Assembly: GCA_020226215.1 (NCBI GenBank)
Contig: CM035228.1
Coordinates: 3,127,020-3,191,019, forward strand
DNA: 64,000 nt
Direction: 5' to 3'
Source: Sindora glabra
Lineage: Eukaryota > Streptophyta > Magnoliopsida > Fabales > Fabaceae
Positions 20,640 through 32,113 of the stretch are shown piece by piece (position 1 is the stretch's first letter; each line of letters begins with the position of its first letter). The notes under the pieces were generated by a model. It ran no database searches, was not told the DNA's origin, and was given only the letters and a program-made list of their open reading frames with translations. Made by a program: the position numbers and the translations under genes.

Positions 20640-23100
20640 AACGTCGTGTTGTATCCTTTGGGCCCGATGATAAGTTTATATTATGCTGGTAGTCCAGACA
20701 TATTTCACAGGTCATGTGGTAAGGTCAGGTAATTCCATTCTTTTAATATAAATTACTTAATTGTAAACGTCCTAACTATTTTTTTAATCAATGATAAAAG
20801 GAGGATCAGATCTTGAAGTTATGACACGTCACATATGGGAGTCAATTATTTGATCCACCACTTACAATTATGCCTTATCTTTAACAGGTAGACTTCTACG
20901 GCATTAGTCAGCTTGGACACTTTGATTTCAATGTAGTTATGGTATTCGCCCTAGTTGAACGATGACATTTCGAGACACACACTTTCCACACTACCACCGA
21001 GGAGTGCATCATTACCCTACAGATGTCTCCATCCAATTAGGTCTGCCTTATGAAGACATCCCTGTATCTGGTAAAATCGGACTTGATTAGCTAGGGGTGT
21101 GCGAATATTTACTTGGGATGAGACCGCCCGATGAATGTTTGCAAGGCTAATGCTTGAGCATCACTTAGTTAGCAATTACCTTTAGACACTTACTGAATGA
21201 TGCAAATGATGAACAAACGCAGTATTTTGTACGTGTCTACATCCTGAGATTCATAAACAGTTGCCTTATGCCTAATACTTTGCGTCATAGAGTGCTATTA
21301 ATGTATTTGTCATTATTAGAAAACTTTATAGATGTAGGTTAGTATAGTTAGGGATCGATAGTTCTGGCATGTTTGTATAAAGAGTTGCATATCGTCACAA
21401 AATGTGATGAGATTAATATTGCTGGATGTTTGCACCTGTTGCATTTATGAGCGTGGGATTGATTCCCCATTCTAACACCGGCGAGACCACCGTATCCTGA
21501 TCCTCGGCTAGACATCTGCCCCTTACTTCCACAATTGGGCTTCAGGTGTGGATCTAAAATAATTTTCATATTGCATCTATTACAATAACTTAAAGTATTC
21601 AAACAATTAATCCATAATATGTATTTCTCGTAGGTGGAAGAACACTGGTCTACCTTCTCGACTGCCATCGAAGGCTCTACACCAATACAGAATATTGCTT
21701 GATCAGATGAGGGCTAATGAGATTGGAAGAACTATTTTATTATGTCTAACTGTATCAGGCTCCGATTTAATGATATACTTATTTATATTGTACATCTTTG
21801 TAATTCAAATTATTTGGCGCCCTTATGATATTCCCAGTATATGACAGCTTATACTAAGGTATTGTTTGACCTCGCCTGACATATGACTGGCATTAGTCTC
21901 TGTCATTTGCTTTTATATTGTGGAATGGCACTACGCAGACCGTGTACTTTGAGAGTTTGGAAGGAGACATTCAATCCTATAAGAGCCATTTGACCTTAAT
22001 TCTTATCATATCTTGCAGTTTTGAGGCAAAACATCAAAAGACTGGCAGCATGAGCATCTGATATTCATTAGTGCTTAAAATGCATAGTGTAATACACTTT
22101 CGTTGATCGAGAAGAGACAGATGTTTTTCACCATGACTCGAGCTATATGACATGGTACTAGAGACATATCAGATGATAGATCCATCCAGTTAGTGGTGGT
22201 CTAGGATTTGTGGTAACTAATGATGTTCACACATTTCTTTATGATTTCTTCAAGATATAATATGTATTAACTGTATCAAATGTACTTCTTTGTAAGTTGA
22301 TATAGTTAAGAGATTACACAAACTTAGTGTCAAGGATTTCTCTTCTTAACTGTACAGTCAATTTAGGGAGATCGTAGATTGAGAATATCGCCTTATGCTA
22401 CGTGCACTAGGAAAGCATCGAGACATGACTACTGCCCAACCTGCTTACCCTGCTGATGAATTACCGATACCACCCATTCCCGAGCCTAGGCATGGTAAGA
22501 GAGCCCACAGCTTCATATCTTTTAGGGATCTCATTTTGTCTGATGAAGAGGATGACGCTAAAAGTATGTCTTATGGTCATCCATTGATGACACAAGCAAG
22601 TATCCTTAACCCCTTCACCCCTCCATCGATGCATGCTAATATAAGAGTTGTGAGACCATCAACTTATACCCCATCATTGCAATTCTTCGTAAGTAGAGAT
22701 GCTGACCCATCGCATAGCATGACATTACCCCCACAGTATCCCTATGATACTCCACAATCATTGTTCTTTACCCCATTGCCATCATAATCAGCTTAGTAAG
22801 TCCCTAGTTCTCTAATGGTGTTATTTGATAACCTATTTGCATTCACTACTGAGTACGTTAGTGGATCCATGAAGGAGCAGCAACAACAAGGGTTTTTCAC
22901 ATCGGAAAACCTTATTTCACTATTTCAATACTCCCCCTGAGACTTGAACTTTCCACCTTTTAGGGGTTGAACTCGTTTGACTCATGTAGATGATAATGAG
23001 GATAACAATAGAGATGAATAGCATTAACTCCTAGCTCAACGACCGCAACGAGCAAGGCAATGCCTTTGATGTGGGATTGGAAGCCATTATTTTGGTGATT
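20640..23100 (+). pseudogene. Plant mobile domain (PMD, MAIN/MAIL-like) gene relic
   Basis: Degenerate copy of the aminotransferase-like plant mobile domain family, known from MAIN/MAIL1 nuclear proteins and from plant transposons. Visible pieces: VDFYGISQLGHFDFN, LVERWHFETHTFHTTTEECI then ITLQ, CEYLLGMRPPDEC, FVRVYILRFINSCLMP, RVLLMYLSLLENF, GSIVLACLYKELHI, INIAGCLHLLHL.AWD, RWKNTGLPSRLP. The better-kept C-terminal stretch 22395-22787 is Pro-rich with EPRHGKRAHSF. The tail near 23030-23080 resembles the Arg-rich RPQRAR...CG end of these proteins. Many stops and shifts. It lies downstream of the transposase in the same orientation inside the MULE. Confidence 0.88.
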
Positions 23101-24510
23101 GAGTATTTCATTATTGTATTATAGCGTTTTATCATATTTTTTTATTTAATTGATCCATAACCTATTTACTTTAGATTTAATACTCTCTTATATTTCATTA
23201 ACCATATTATCCACTTTTGGAGATAAATTATATAATTTGACAATGATATATTTTACTCTTCTTCATTAATTCAAATCATTCTATTGAATTAATGACGTTC
23301 ATTATATTGTTATTTAAAATTCAATTGAGCATTTTAAAATACCGGTCATTATGGTATAATTTAAAAAATAGGCTTATAATTTAATGAGATTTAGTTTACT
23401 ATAAAAATCACATTAATTAATTAAAATAATAATAAATTATATAAAAATATTAGTACAATGATATGAATCACAATTAAAAAAATTAACAAAAATATTTTAA
23501 CACAAGTTTTAATAAAGAATCATTCTATGCATTCACTGAAATTATTAGAACTACTTAGAAAGTTGCGTATATCGACTTAATGTATAAAACAATGATGTAC
23601 AATAATTAAATAGTCAATTGAGCTGTACAAATATGTATGAATGATTAAACTTAACATTAAATTAAATCTAAATAAATAATAATTCTAGAAATATGATCTA
23701 AATGTTCAAATGTTTATCTATGTCAAGAAAAAATTTTGCACAGCCTCTAAGAAATTTGAATTCAATGCAATTTATTTTATAACAGAGCTATGCCCTCTTT
23801 TCCTTTATTCATGTATATAATCACATGTTTTGTAACATAATTTAGTTACCCTAAGTGTAAAATATAATTTATGAGTTAAAGTGAATTATTATGGGATAAA
23901 GAATTATAACTTTTGGAGTTAATAAATAATAAGTCACTTAAAGTGTAATTAATTTTTAAAGTAGTATTATTATTTCATTTAATTTTTTTATTATTTTACT
24001 TTTTAAAATATATTTTACGCTCTAATTTTAAGAATATATAATTGATTGAAAAAAATACCCAAGGATTTAAATATGTATATACATGGCGTTATGATAAAAT
24101 ATTATATGAAAATATAATTGTTATAACTTAAATTTTCTAACTTATAAATTTACAAGAGAATAGGAAAAATTCTATATTTATTAAAATTTTAATTATTCTA
24201 AAAATTTTATGATATTTACTAATTTTATTATATTATATATTGCACAATATTATTAAAGTTAATAATTTAATTTTATCATGAAACATTGAATAATTAGTGT
24301 TTAAGCAATATTAAATATGTAAAAAAATTAAATCAAATATAAATTAAATTAAAATTAAAATTTAAAAATAAAAAAATAAAAAAAATTAAATTAAAATAAT
24401 TAAATTTAAGCTTAAAATATATTTTCTTTATGAAAGTAACTCATTTCGTAAGCTAAAATTAATTTTTTTTAAAAAATGGTTTGGTAATGCGGGGCCTGCC
24501 TGCGACTCTA
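23101..24510. other. AT-rich 3' part of the MULE
   Basis: No genes seen between the PMD relic and the right inverted repeat. Confidence 0.45.
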
Positions 24511-24646
24511 CTGGTCACGGTTTCCCCTTCCCAGGACCAAGGCTAATTTAAAAAAAAAAATTCTTTTAAGTGTTTTGGTAATTTGCTTTGACGGTGCAGT
24601 ATTTCAGTTATTTATTTTCTTGCATGTTGTATAATGGTTAAAAGCC
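24511..24646 (-). repeat. MULE right terminal inverted repeat
   Basis: Reverse complement aligns to 13911-14053 (GAAATACTGCACCGTCAAA against GAAATATTGCACTGTTAAA). Confidence 0.8.
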
Positions 24647-24656
24647 TGAAGGATTA
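24647..24656. repeat. MULE target site duplication, right
   Basis: TGAAGGATTA directly after the right inverted repeat, the partner of 13901-13910. Confidence 0.75.
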
Positions 24657-25413
24657 ACTGCAAGCTGTAAGAGAGGAAGAAAAAAAAGAGGAGATGATGA
24701 TTCGTATATTTTAATTAAAAAATTATAATATTAGTTATATAGTAATAAAAAATAATTTTTGTTTTAAAATAAAAGATTTTATTTTTATTATATTATTTAT
24801 ATTTAATAATAAATAAATAAAATATTTTTTATAAAATATTTTTTATTATTTTAATATTATCTGAAAAATGTTTTATGTTAAAATAAAAGTAAATACTGTG
24901 GCCGAGTGGTCTCCTGGGGATTTAAAAAACAGAGAGGCTTGTGCCACTTTAGTGACCGGCTGATCACGTGATGCCCCATGCATAGGTAAGCTGCGTGTCC
25001 CTATTGATCTCGAACTCCCCGAATTCAGGGTAAACGTGGACTGCAAGGTCATTCTTAGCTCAACATCCAATAAATTCTTGTATTATTTATCTTTATTTCC
25101 ATCTAAAAATAAAAATATTGTCAACTTTATTATTGCAGAATCTTATGCACTGAAAATATTTCCTCCCAGAAATTTGTGTGAGAGTAGATGAGAATTTCCT
25201 ACACTCCAATGAGGTGGCAGCGTCATATTATCTATCTCTGATCCGAATCAACGGTGCAGATCGCTTTTAAACCCCACAACCTCTTCGACTTTTAATGCCT
25301 CACCTTCTTTAAATATCCATCTCATGAAACATGCATGCTTCCTCTACTCATAAACTTGATCACTGAGGTCGTTGCTACGCTGGATCTGATGATATACGCT
25401 TGATCCTGCTGCT
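24657..25413 (+). promoter_or_regulatory. DRM1 upstream region
   Basis: An AT-rich MITE-like block (about 24710-24890) is followed by balanced DNA with a perfect G-box CACGTG (24965-24970) and a TATA-like TTTAAATAT (25308-25316) about 98 bp before the start codon. G-boxes commonly bind bZIP/bHLH factors; light, sugar or ABA control is inference. The MULE ends only about 770 bp upstream of the ATG. Confidence 0.55.
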
Positions 25414-27263
25414 ATGGGCTTACTCGATCAGTTGTGGGATGACACCGTCGCCGGCCCTCAGCCGGAGAACGGCCTCGGCAAACTTCGAAAGCACCAATCT
25501 TCCACTTTCCGATCTGGCTTGGGCAAAGGTATGCATCACCTTTGCCGTCTTCGGCCGGCGCAGGAACTAAGCACATCAGTTGCAGAATTCGTCGACTTTT
25601 TTTTATTATCCGAATTGAGATAACGAGAACTAGAATAACTGAATTTTTAAATTTGTTGACCCTCAAATTCCAGATCAAGATCTGAATATGAAGTTGTTTA
25701 CACCGTCATCAGCCCTTAGGAGAATTTGATGTGATCTAATCATATCTGGACAATCGTTAGAACTTGAAATTAGATGAAAGGAATATGATACATATTTTGT
25801 AATCAGCCGACGTAGATCTTTAAATGAAATGCTAAATTTAGGCTTGTTTGAGCAGAATCCGATGCCAGAAGCATGAGATCATACAGCCAAAATTCATCGG
25901 AAGAGGCGATGAGAGTTACCCGCAGTATCATGATCGTGAAACCACCCGGTTATCAAAGTGGATCACCTCCGACTTCGCCAGCCGGGTCTACTCCTCCGGT
26001 TTCTCCGTTTTCAGGTAAGATTTGTCATTTTCTATTTTTCTCTGATTTGCGAAATTTGATTGGACCTCTGTAATGTGCACAAATAGTGCAGTAACATTTG
26101 CATTATAATATAATATAATGTAATGTAACATAATTTCTCCTCAGCTAGAGTAGCTATGTAATTGGCTTTTCAATTTTCAATATACTATGCTTTGTTCCCA
26201 TTTGACAGGTTTCTGTGGCATAATTTTGAGAAAGTTTCATATTTTTTTATTTGAAAATAAAGCACTTCTATAAACAATGTACAGCTGCACACTTGATGTA
26301 TTTTTCAGGGTTGAAGTGGCAACTTACTAGAGGTATACATATAAAATTTGAAATTTTAATTTTAGAATGATAACATCCCCAGATAAAATTTTGAGTTTGA
26401 ATTTCAAAATAATCGGAAAATAAAGTCACTGATAATATCAGATTGCACTGCTAAAGGGCTAGCCATTTAATGTGTACAAATCTCTACTCTAATCTATAAT
26501 TGAGGGTTTTTTATTCTCTCACATTCTATAAACAATGTACAGCTGCACACTTGATGTATTTTTCAGGGTTGAAGTGGCAACTTACTAGAGGTATACATAT
26601 AAAATTTGAAATTTTAATTTTAGAATGATAACATCCCCAGATAAAATTTTGAGTTTGAATTTCAAAATAATCGGAAAATAAAGTCACTGATAATATCAGA
26701 TTGCACTGCTAAAGGGCTAGCCATTTAATGTGTACAAATCTCTACTCTAATCTATAATTGAGGGTTTTTTATTCTCTCACATTCTATAATAAGCTATTAT
26801 TTTATTTTATATGCTCAATTATGTCTGCTAATCAGTCAGTGTCTTGGATGCCTTTATGACATTGGTGAGTGTTGTAATTACAGCTTCAATTAGGATAGAC
26901 TGTAGTGTAAGCACTGAAATAATGTATAAAGATATGCGTGAACAGGTCTGCATATTGTTGTGTGCGTCAATTAATGTGTGGTTGGTTGGTAGAATCACCG
27001 AGTTATAAGTAGAAATGATTATTATTATTATTATTATTATTTGTTTGTGGTATAAAACGTAGTTCATTCGAACTGAAATATGCCACAAATATGGTCTCTG
27101 TCTTCGATTATGTTAAAAACTATCTAAATCTGAATTTTATGATTATGGTACGTTAAATGCAGGTGGTAGAGAGTCCTTCAGGTTCCGAAGAAGGTTGAGA
27201 TCCGATGCGTATGACAAGGCAGCAGGCCAGAACAAATCAAGCCCCCCTTCTTTCGATGACTAA
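25414..27263 (+). CDS. DRM1: Dormancy-associated / auxin-repressed protein (DRM1/ARP family)
   Basis: Small disordered protein induced in dormant buds and by sugar starvation and repressed by auxin; its biochemical role is unknown. Exons are 25414-25528, 25856-26014 and 27163-27263, all GT-AG, giving 124 aa. Family signatures are clear: MGLLDQLWDDTVAGPQPENG at the start, LGKLRKH, SSEEAMRVTRSIMIVKPPGY, GSPPTSPAGSTPPVSPFSG, then GRESFRFRRR and SDAYDKA near the end. The coding sequence is intact. Oddity: intron 2 (26015-27162) contains an apparently perfect 258-bp tandem duplication. The next gene, TOPP8-like, converges from the right. Confidence 0.96.
26266..26789. repeat. Apparently perfect 258-bp tandem duplication in DRM1 intron 2
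   Basis: 26266-26523 and 26524-26781 read as identical throughout, including all A/T runs, and are followed by the 8-bp start of the unit (to 26789). Each copy carries a TTTTTCAGGG that resembles a splice acceptor. Confidence 0.95.
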
Positions 27264-28767
27264 AGATGTTTACAACAACTATTGTCTATTTTCGTTTAGC
27301 TGTACGTGTTTGTAATGTTGGGATTTTGGAGGATGCAAATTAGCTCGGGGCTGGTGCAGTGACTGGGTTTTCAAGTTGTAAGTATGAATGTATAGAGCAA
27401 GTTATGCTATAAGTCGATTTAGGCTTTCTCATGTTAATTCGTCCCTTTTTGTTGTCCTTTTATTCTTCTGTGCTTGAAAAATTAGATTTGGTGATTCACA
27501 TCATCTTTAATGTTATCTCCATATAGTAAGCCAAAATCGTGTTGCCATGGGAGTAATGACTGCTGAAGCCACCTGATAGTTGTCGCATTTCTGGAACTAA
27601 AATTTTTGCGAAGCAAACATGAGATCCAGGATTAATAATAGATCTGCTCGGCTGCTTATTTTCGATCATTTTTTTCCCCATGAAATAAAGAGTAAATTAT
27701 GAACAAACGTATAGTCAAAGAATAGAGGGAAGTTTGGAAATACCAACTTGCAAAGCGCCAAGGCAGATGGATAAGGAAAGAAACGATGCTATTGACCTTG
27801 GAATAGTGAAATATAAAGAGAAAAAGCACGGCAGGATAAATTGATAGAGTCGGCACTTGAACATCTAGTTGAAGATGCAATTATAGCAACAGTGTCTGAT
27901 GGTACGCGAAAACGCGGAGCATGTTTCTTGGCTGACGATATCGTTTTAGATTCTAGCGCCTGCAGATAAAGAATCTACCACCCATGAAACCAAATTTTAA
28001 ATTAAGCCTGAACGTTGAATTTTAAGGATTAATCATTACCGCCCTAGAAAAATAGATTGCATCAGAAATTAGACTCGCCCTAAAACGGTGAGGGTAAACT
28101 CAATGACTCGTTATGCCAAAACTCGCTGAGCACTCCTCGTTTATGGTAATATATGTAAATAACTATCATTTCTTAGCTTTCACAATGCTTTATAACACAA
28201 GACAGCGACAATTTGAGATGCAGTACCACAACAAGAGAAAGTGAAACAAGAACAGAGTTTCTGCCGGCCATCACAAATGTACCAAAATAAATAAATAAAT
28301 AAAAAAGAAAAGAAGGAAAGAAATGCGGTTCTTCCCTACATGTTGTCCAACAAAATAACAAAGCTCAACAACTGTGGTAAATGGGTTAGTACCAGAATAA
28401 AGCTCAGCGATGAGGTGGTCAGGGTTAATTATTGTGACATGCTAACACCAAAAGCCTTTAGAACAAGTCTTTTTTCTAACGAGAATACTTGTGAGCATCT
28501 CATTAAAAACATGAGAATTTCTGCTTGCACTCCCAAATAAGACACTAATTAGCTAGACACATGATTGGATTAATGATGTTTAAAGCGATGACCTCTTCTC
28601 TTGCAAAGAATTCTGCAGGGCGATTTCATTTACAGTATGATCTCAGTGCCATCAAATCGCTGGCAAGCTTCAACTCATAAAGCTCCTCATCTACTTTAAG
28701 ATGATTCGACTCCATAGAAGTTGAGTCTTCAGAATTCCTAGTTTTACCGAAAATCTTCGACTTATGA
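27264..28767. other. Convergent intergenic spacer DRM1 / TOPP8-like
   Basis: Holds both presumed 3' UTRs and terminators. Includes (AATA)n near 28287-28301. ORFs here show no family resemblance. Confidence 0.5.
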
Positions 28768-30566
28768 CTAGGTCTTCCCAGTTTTGCGGGGCTGCAAAAA
28801 CGAGATACATGAATAATGGCATGAACTGTCAAAGAAAAAAAAAAGGGGAACAGCTGATTGGTGATTTATACCTTCTTAAGAGTTGGCGCGCCACTTCCTG
28901 ATGGTATCTCCATGGGTTTCAATATATCGAAGGAACATACAAGAGATTCATCAACGCTCAACAATGCACCAGCGTTATCAAACTCCCCACCATAGTTTGG
29001 AGCTGAAAATATCGTGACTAATTTTCGCTTAGCAAAAAACTCGTATCCATCCTCCACCACCTATAGAATGAATTTGTAGAGATTAAAATAGACCTAATCA
29101 AGAGAAATGGTTAAAGTGACAGAAAAGAGATTAAGTATACATGACATTGATAGACGCAATACAAACAACTTGTTGCTACAAGTATAAGTGGTGTGTTAGC
29201 TCGAAAGAAGGGTCATTACCTGATGACCTCGGCATATGAGATCAATGTCGTTTTTCTCCAGAAACTCTGCAAGCACATCAGGTCCAAAAGTACATGAAAT
29301 ACCTCGGTCACTCTCTGCAAAGCCCTCAATGTTAGCATCAGGATCGGACCAGAGCAGATCACACAATAGACCACTATCAGGAACTTCCGTAGGCCTTTGA
29401 AGTTCCCTGATCTGATCCAAACTTTTCAACTCTGGAGAGAGTCCTCCATGCATGCAGAGTATTTTGCCATCAATTAATGCAGCCACAGGCAAACAGTTAA
29501 AACAGTCGGTGAATATCTTCCACAGCCTAACATTGAACCTCCTCTTACATTCATCATAAAAACCATATATCCGGTTTATCTTTGCCTCTTCATGGTTTCC
29601 TCTCAAGAGGTAAATTTTGTCCGGATATCTTATTTTGTAGGCCAAAAGCAAACATATAGTCTCCAAACTTTGTTTACCTCTGTCTACATAATCCCCAAGA
29701 AATAGATAGCTTGCAGAAGGAGGGTAGCCACCATATTCAAAAAGCCTCAGTAAGTCTTGATATTGCCCGTGTATATCACCTGCAAGAACTCTGCAATATT
29801 AGAAATAGGATATTACCGCTACAAAGGCGACGCAAAAGAAAATGCCAGCTTTTCGGCACATCGTTTATACAAAAGCAATGAAACAACCACTTGTTGAATC
29901 TGCAGTTGCAGAAAACACTTGTAACTAGACACCAATAAATTCAACATTTCAGCCATATTTCGGGGATAGCAACCTGCTGACGCTTACTAATATAACAGAA
30001 CAGGTAAGCGCCACACCTTGCCATAATTCAAGCACATAAACACGGGAGAAATTCTTTGCACGGTAGGGTCTAGCCTTAACACAAACCCAATTGATTTAAT
30101 TTAATGGCTAGCAGAGCCAATTGAGAAGATTCCTGGTTTCAAAATATCCTTCTAATATTCCTTAGTAAAAGGGGCCCAATTTTTTTAACTGATGTAGTTA
30201 CCAACCAAATTTCTATACACATGACAAAATCCAGCTTTTGTAGTTAACCAGGATTAATATTTTGTTAGATACATTGAACCCAATCACGAATTGGCCTATG
30301 ATTGGTTAAAGAAAATAAAATTATGTTTCATCTAGGATTGCAGTCGGAGAAGAAGAAAACGGAGAGGGATTCAGAAGCAGACCACAGATGCGGATTGGAG
30401 GACTGCATTGAAGGAGATTGGGCTGAGAGAGGAAGATTTGGCGGGCATTGACGCAGAGTTGACGGATCTCCGATTCAGAGAGCTGAACCTGTTTGCTTCC
30501 TTTGCCTTCGAGTAGCCTCCTAATAACATCTTCAAGTGCCCCATTCTCCATGGTAATTCCCTCCAT
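28768..30566 (-). CDS. TOPP8: Serine/threonine protein phosphatase PP1 catalytic subunit (TOPP8-like)
   Basis: Metal-dependent phosphatase that works with regulatory subunits in nucleus and cytosol. Four coding exons: 30566-30383, 29779-29220, 29060-28872, 28791-28768 (all GT-AG), 318 aa. Metal and catalytic motifs are all present: GDIHG (62-66), GDYVDRG (90-96), RGNHE (121-125), His172 in CMHGG, RGHQ (245-248), and SAPNYGGEFDNAGA. Near the start, EGKGSKQVQLSESEIRQLC, and RGNHEEAKINRIYGF are typical of the TOPP8 branch of the Arabidopsis TOPP family. The tail LKKPRKTGKT matches TOPP8-type ends. The ATG at 30566 (MEGIT) was chosen over one five codons later. A (GAC)n run lies just before it in the 5' UTR. 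No defect. Confidence 0.96.
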
Positions 30567-30585
30567 TGTCGTCGTCGTCGTCGTC
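30567..30585 (-). repeat. (GAC)n trinucleotide run in the TOPP8-like 5' leader
   Basis: About six GAC units end one base before the start codon. The upstream frame also reads open as Thr codons but starts only at a TTG. Confidence 0.8.
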
Positions 30586-31154
30586 AATATTCTTCTTATT
30601 TCAATGGATCTTTAATCCTTCAAGGAGGGATAGTTGAATTCTTAAAATAGATAGGGATGGTCAAAATTGACGATTCCAATCTCATCAGGGAAGAAGATAA
30701 ATTAAGAAAAACAGAACCCAACAGGTTTGTTGAAAATAGGAATGGATACAAAGGGAATGGTTTATAGTTTATACGGTAGTAATAGTATGTGAGATGATTA
30801 AATTAAATAAGGACTGATTTGAGGACTGATGATTAATATGGTTTGCATGTCACTTTCTCGAGTTCGAGGTTTCAGCTCCGATTTTGTTTTCATCCTTGAA
30901 AACTTTTTCCTCTGCCAACCGTTTATGCAGTTGAAATCTTCAAAGGCGGGGACTAATCGGCGACGGAAACAATCTCCACGTGGAAGCCCGTGGATGATGG
31001 GCCGTCGTTTGGTGATAAAGAATTCGTGCATGGTCCATTGAAACCGAGCATCCGCATTAAAAATAGATAGATAATTACATAATTACGCCGACGGTTTGTC
31101 ACTTTTCCCCTAAATTTGCGTATAATTTTAAATATTACGGCCACTTTTATACCG
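30586..31154. other. TOPP8-like upstream region
   Basis: Promoter side of the minus-strand phosphatase gene. Short overlapping ORFs at 30798-31144 are not recognised. Confidence 0.4.
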
Positions 31155-31470
31155 CCGCTCCATTCTTATTTATTTATCGCAATTAATCGAATTCATACAT
31201 ATTAAAAAAATAGTTTAATTAATTTATTTTTATTTAACATTCCAAGATTATCCTTTTACACAAAATTCAAAATAGTTAAAAATAGAGAGAAAAATATGAA
31301 GGAATAAATACAAGTTAGTTGAAAGTGTAAAATAATGAAGCATTTATTAATGAAAAAGAAGGGTAAGTTTGGAAAAAGAATATTTAATACTTCATTAAAA
31401 TTCTAAAGTGACAGATAAAAAGGAACAAAAAATTTCTTCAAAATGCGACAGATAAAAAGGAACGGAGGGA
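31155..31470. mobile_element. MITE with CTCC(G/A)TTC ends (Stowaway/Mariner-like)
   Basis: The left end CTCCATTCTTATTTATTTAT then CGCA matches the inverse of the right end, CTCCGTTCCTTTTTATCTGT then CGCA. The right boundary ends ACGGAGGGA, the very common plant MITE terminus, flanked by TA-rich DNA. A second GACAGATAAAAAGGAAC copy lies just inside the right end (31411-31428 and 31447-31463). The interior has no genes. Confidence 0.7.
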
Positions 31471-31780
31471 ATATATATTATCAATTTTAAATATCTTATT
31501 TTTCTTAAATTATTTTTATCTAAAATTGAATAAAAATTTATTTGAATTATATTTGATTTCATTCTCAATTTGGTAATTATACGCTAAATTGTAAATTTTC
31601 CAGAGAAGTAAAAAATTTTTTTAGGATAATTTAATTTATAAGTAAGTCTCATATTAAGTTAAAATTTATAAAGTAAAGATTATATATAATATACATAAAT
31701 TTTTTGTTAAATTTTAAATAAAAATATTAATAATTGAAAGTACATGTAAATGAATCACAATTCTTAAAATAATAAGTAAA
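31471..31780. other. AT-rich intergenic DNA
   Basis: No feature recognised. Confidence 0.4.
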
Positions 31781-32113
31781 TTATATGAAAAAAAAAGCAA
31801 CTATGAGCGAATAATTCGAAATTTTCCCAGGAAAAAAATTATCACGTTTGTGATCGGATATATTTTCAAATTACTAATGAAAATACATCGTGAAAGTAGT
31901 CAAAACTATAATTTTTTATATAAAATTTTATATTTTTTTAAGGAAGAGAGTTATATGAAAAAGGAAGAAACTATGAAAGAATAATTTTAAATTTCCCCCC
32001 AAGAAAATTATCAGGTTAGTGTCTGGATATACTTTTCAAATTACTAATGAAAATACATCCTCAAAGTAGTCAAAACTATAATTTTTTTATATTAAATTTT
32101 ATAATTTTTCACA
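31781..32113. repeat. Tandem duplication, 170-bp unit
   Basis: TTATATGAAAAA...GAAACTATGA(A/G), then TTACTAATGAAAATACATC, then AAAGTAGTCAAAACTATAAT recur with a constant 170-bp offset (31781/31951, 31871/32041). The copies are moderately diverged and non-coding. Confidence 0.88.

Larger units (their letters stand above)
13911..24646 (+). mobile_element. Large Mutator-like element (MULE) with transposase and plant mobile domain gene
   Basis: A 10.7-kb element. The left end begins GGTTTTTTTACTATTTACC and the inverted right end GGCTTTTAACCATTATACA. Both continue into TGCAA...AC(C/T)GAAATA(T/C)TGCAC(T/C)GT(T/C)AAA and then into AAAA(T/C)(G/A)CTTAAAA, so the ends are diverged terminal inverted repeats of roughly 135-145 bp. 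Flanking 10-mers TGAAGGAGTA (13901-13910) and TGAAGGATTA (24647-24656) differ at one base, as expected for an aged 9-11-bp MULE target duplication. Internal order: promoter-like leader, long AT-rich region with a tandem repeat, MuDR-type transposase relic, plant mobile domain relic, AT-rich tail. Both genes are full of stops, so the element is dead. Confidence 0.88.

Noticed and set aside
21348..21668. Minus-strand 106-codon ORF in the PMD relic
   Set aside because: Shadow of the plus-strand plant mobile domain homology.
24899..24990. tRNA-like start TGGCCGAGTGGTCTCC
   Set aside because: Resembles the D-arm of a Ser/Leu tRNA, but no anticodon stem, T-loop or acceptor stem can be built downstream.
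26266..26789. Direct repeats as a CRISPR array
   Set aside because: Only two long adjacent copies without spacers, in a plant intron.
28626..28832. Long Ser-rich C-terminal ORF that could extend the TOPP8-like protein
   Set aside because: With exon 3 ending at 28872 and the acceptor at 28792, the phase leads to a stop at 28768 and a short tail that fits TOPP8. The long ORF is in another frame.
29338..29350. miR166-like TCGGACCAG
   Set aside because: It is part of the TOPP8-like coding exon (LLWSDPD) and continues unlike miR166.
29666..29666. Met at 29666 as a start for the phosphatase
   Set aside because: It lies after the GDIHG and GDYVDRG motifs. The frame continues upstream to the acceptor at 29780, so it is internal.
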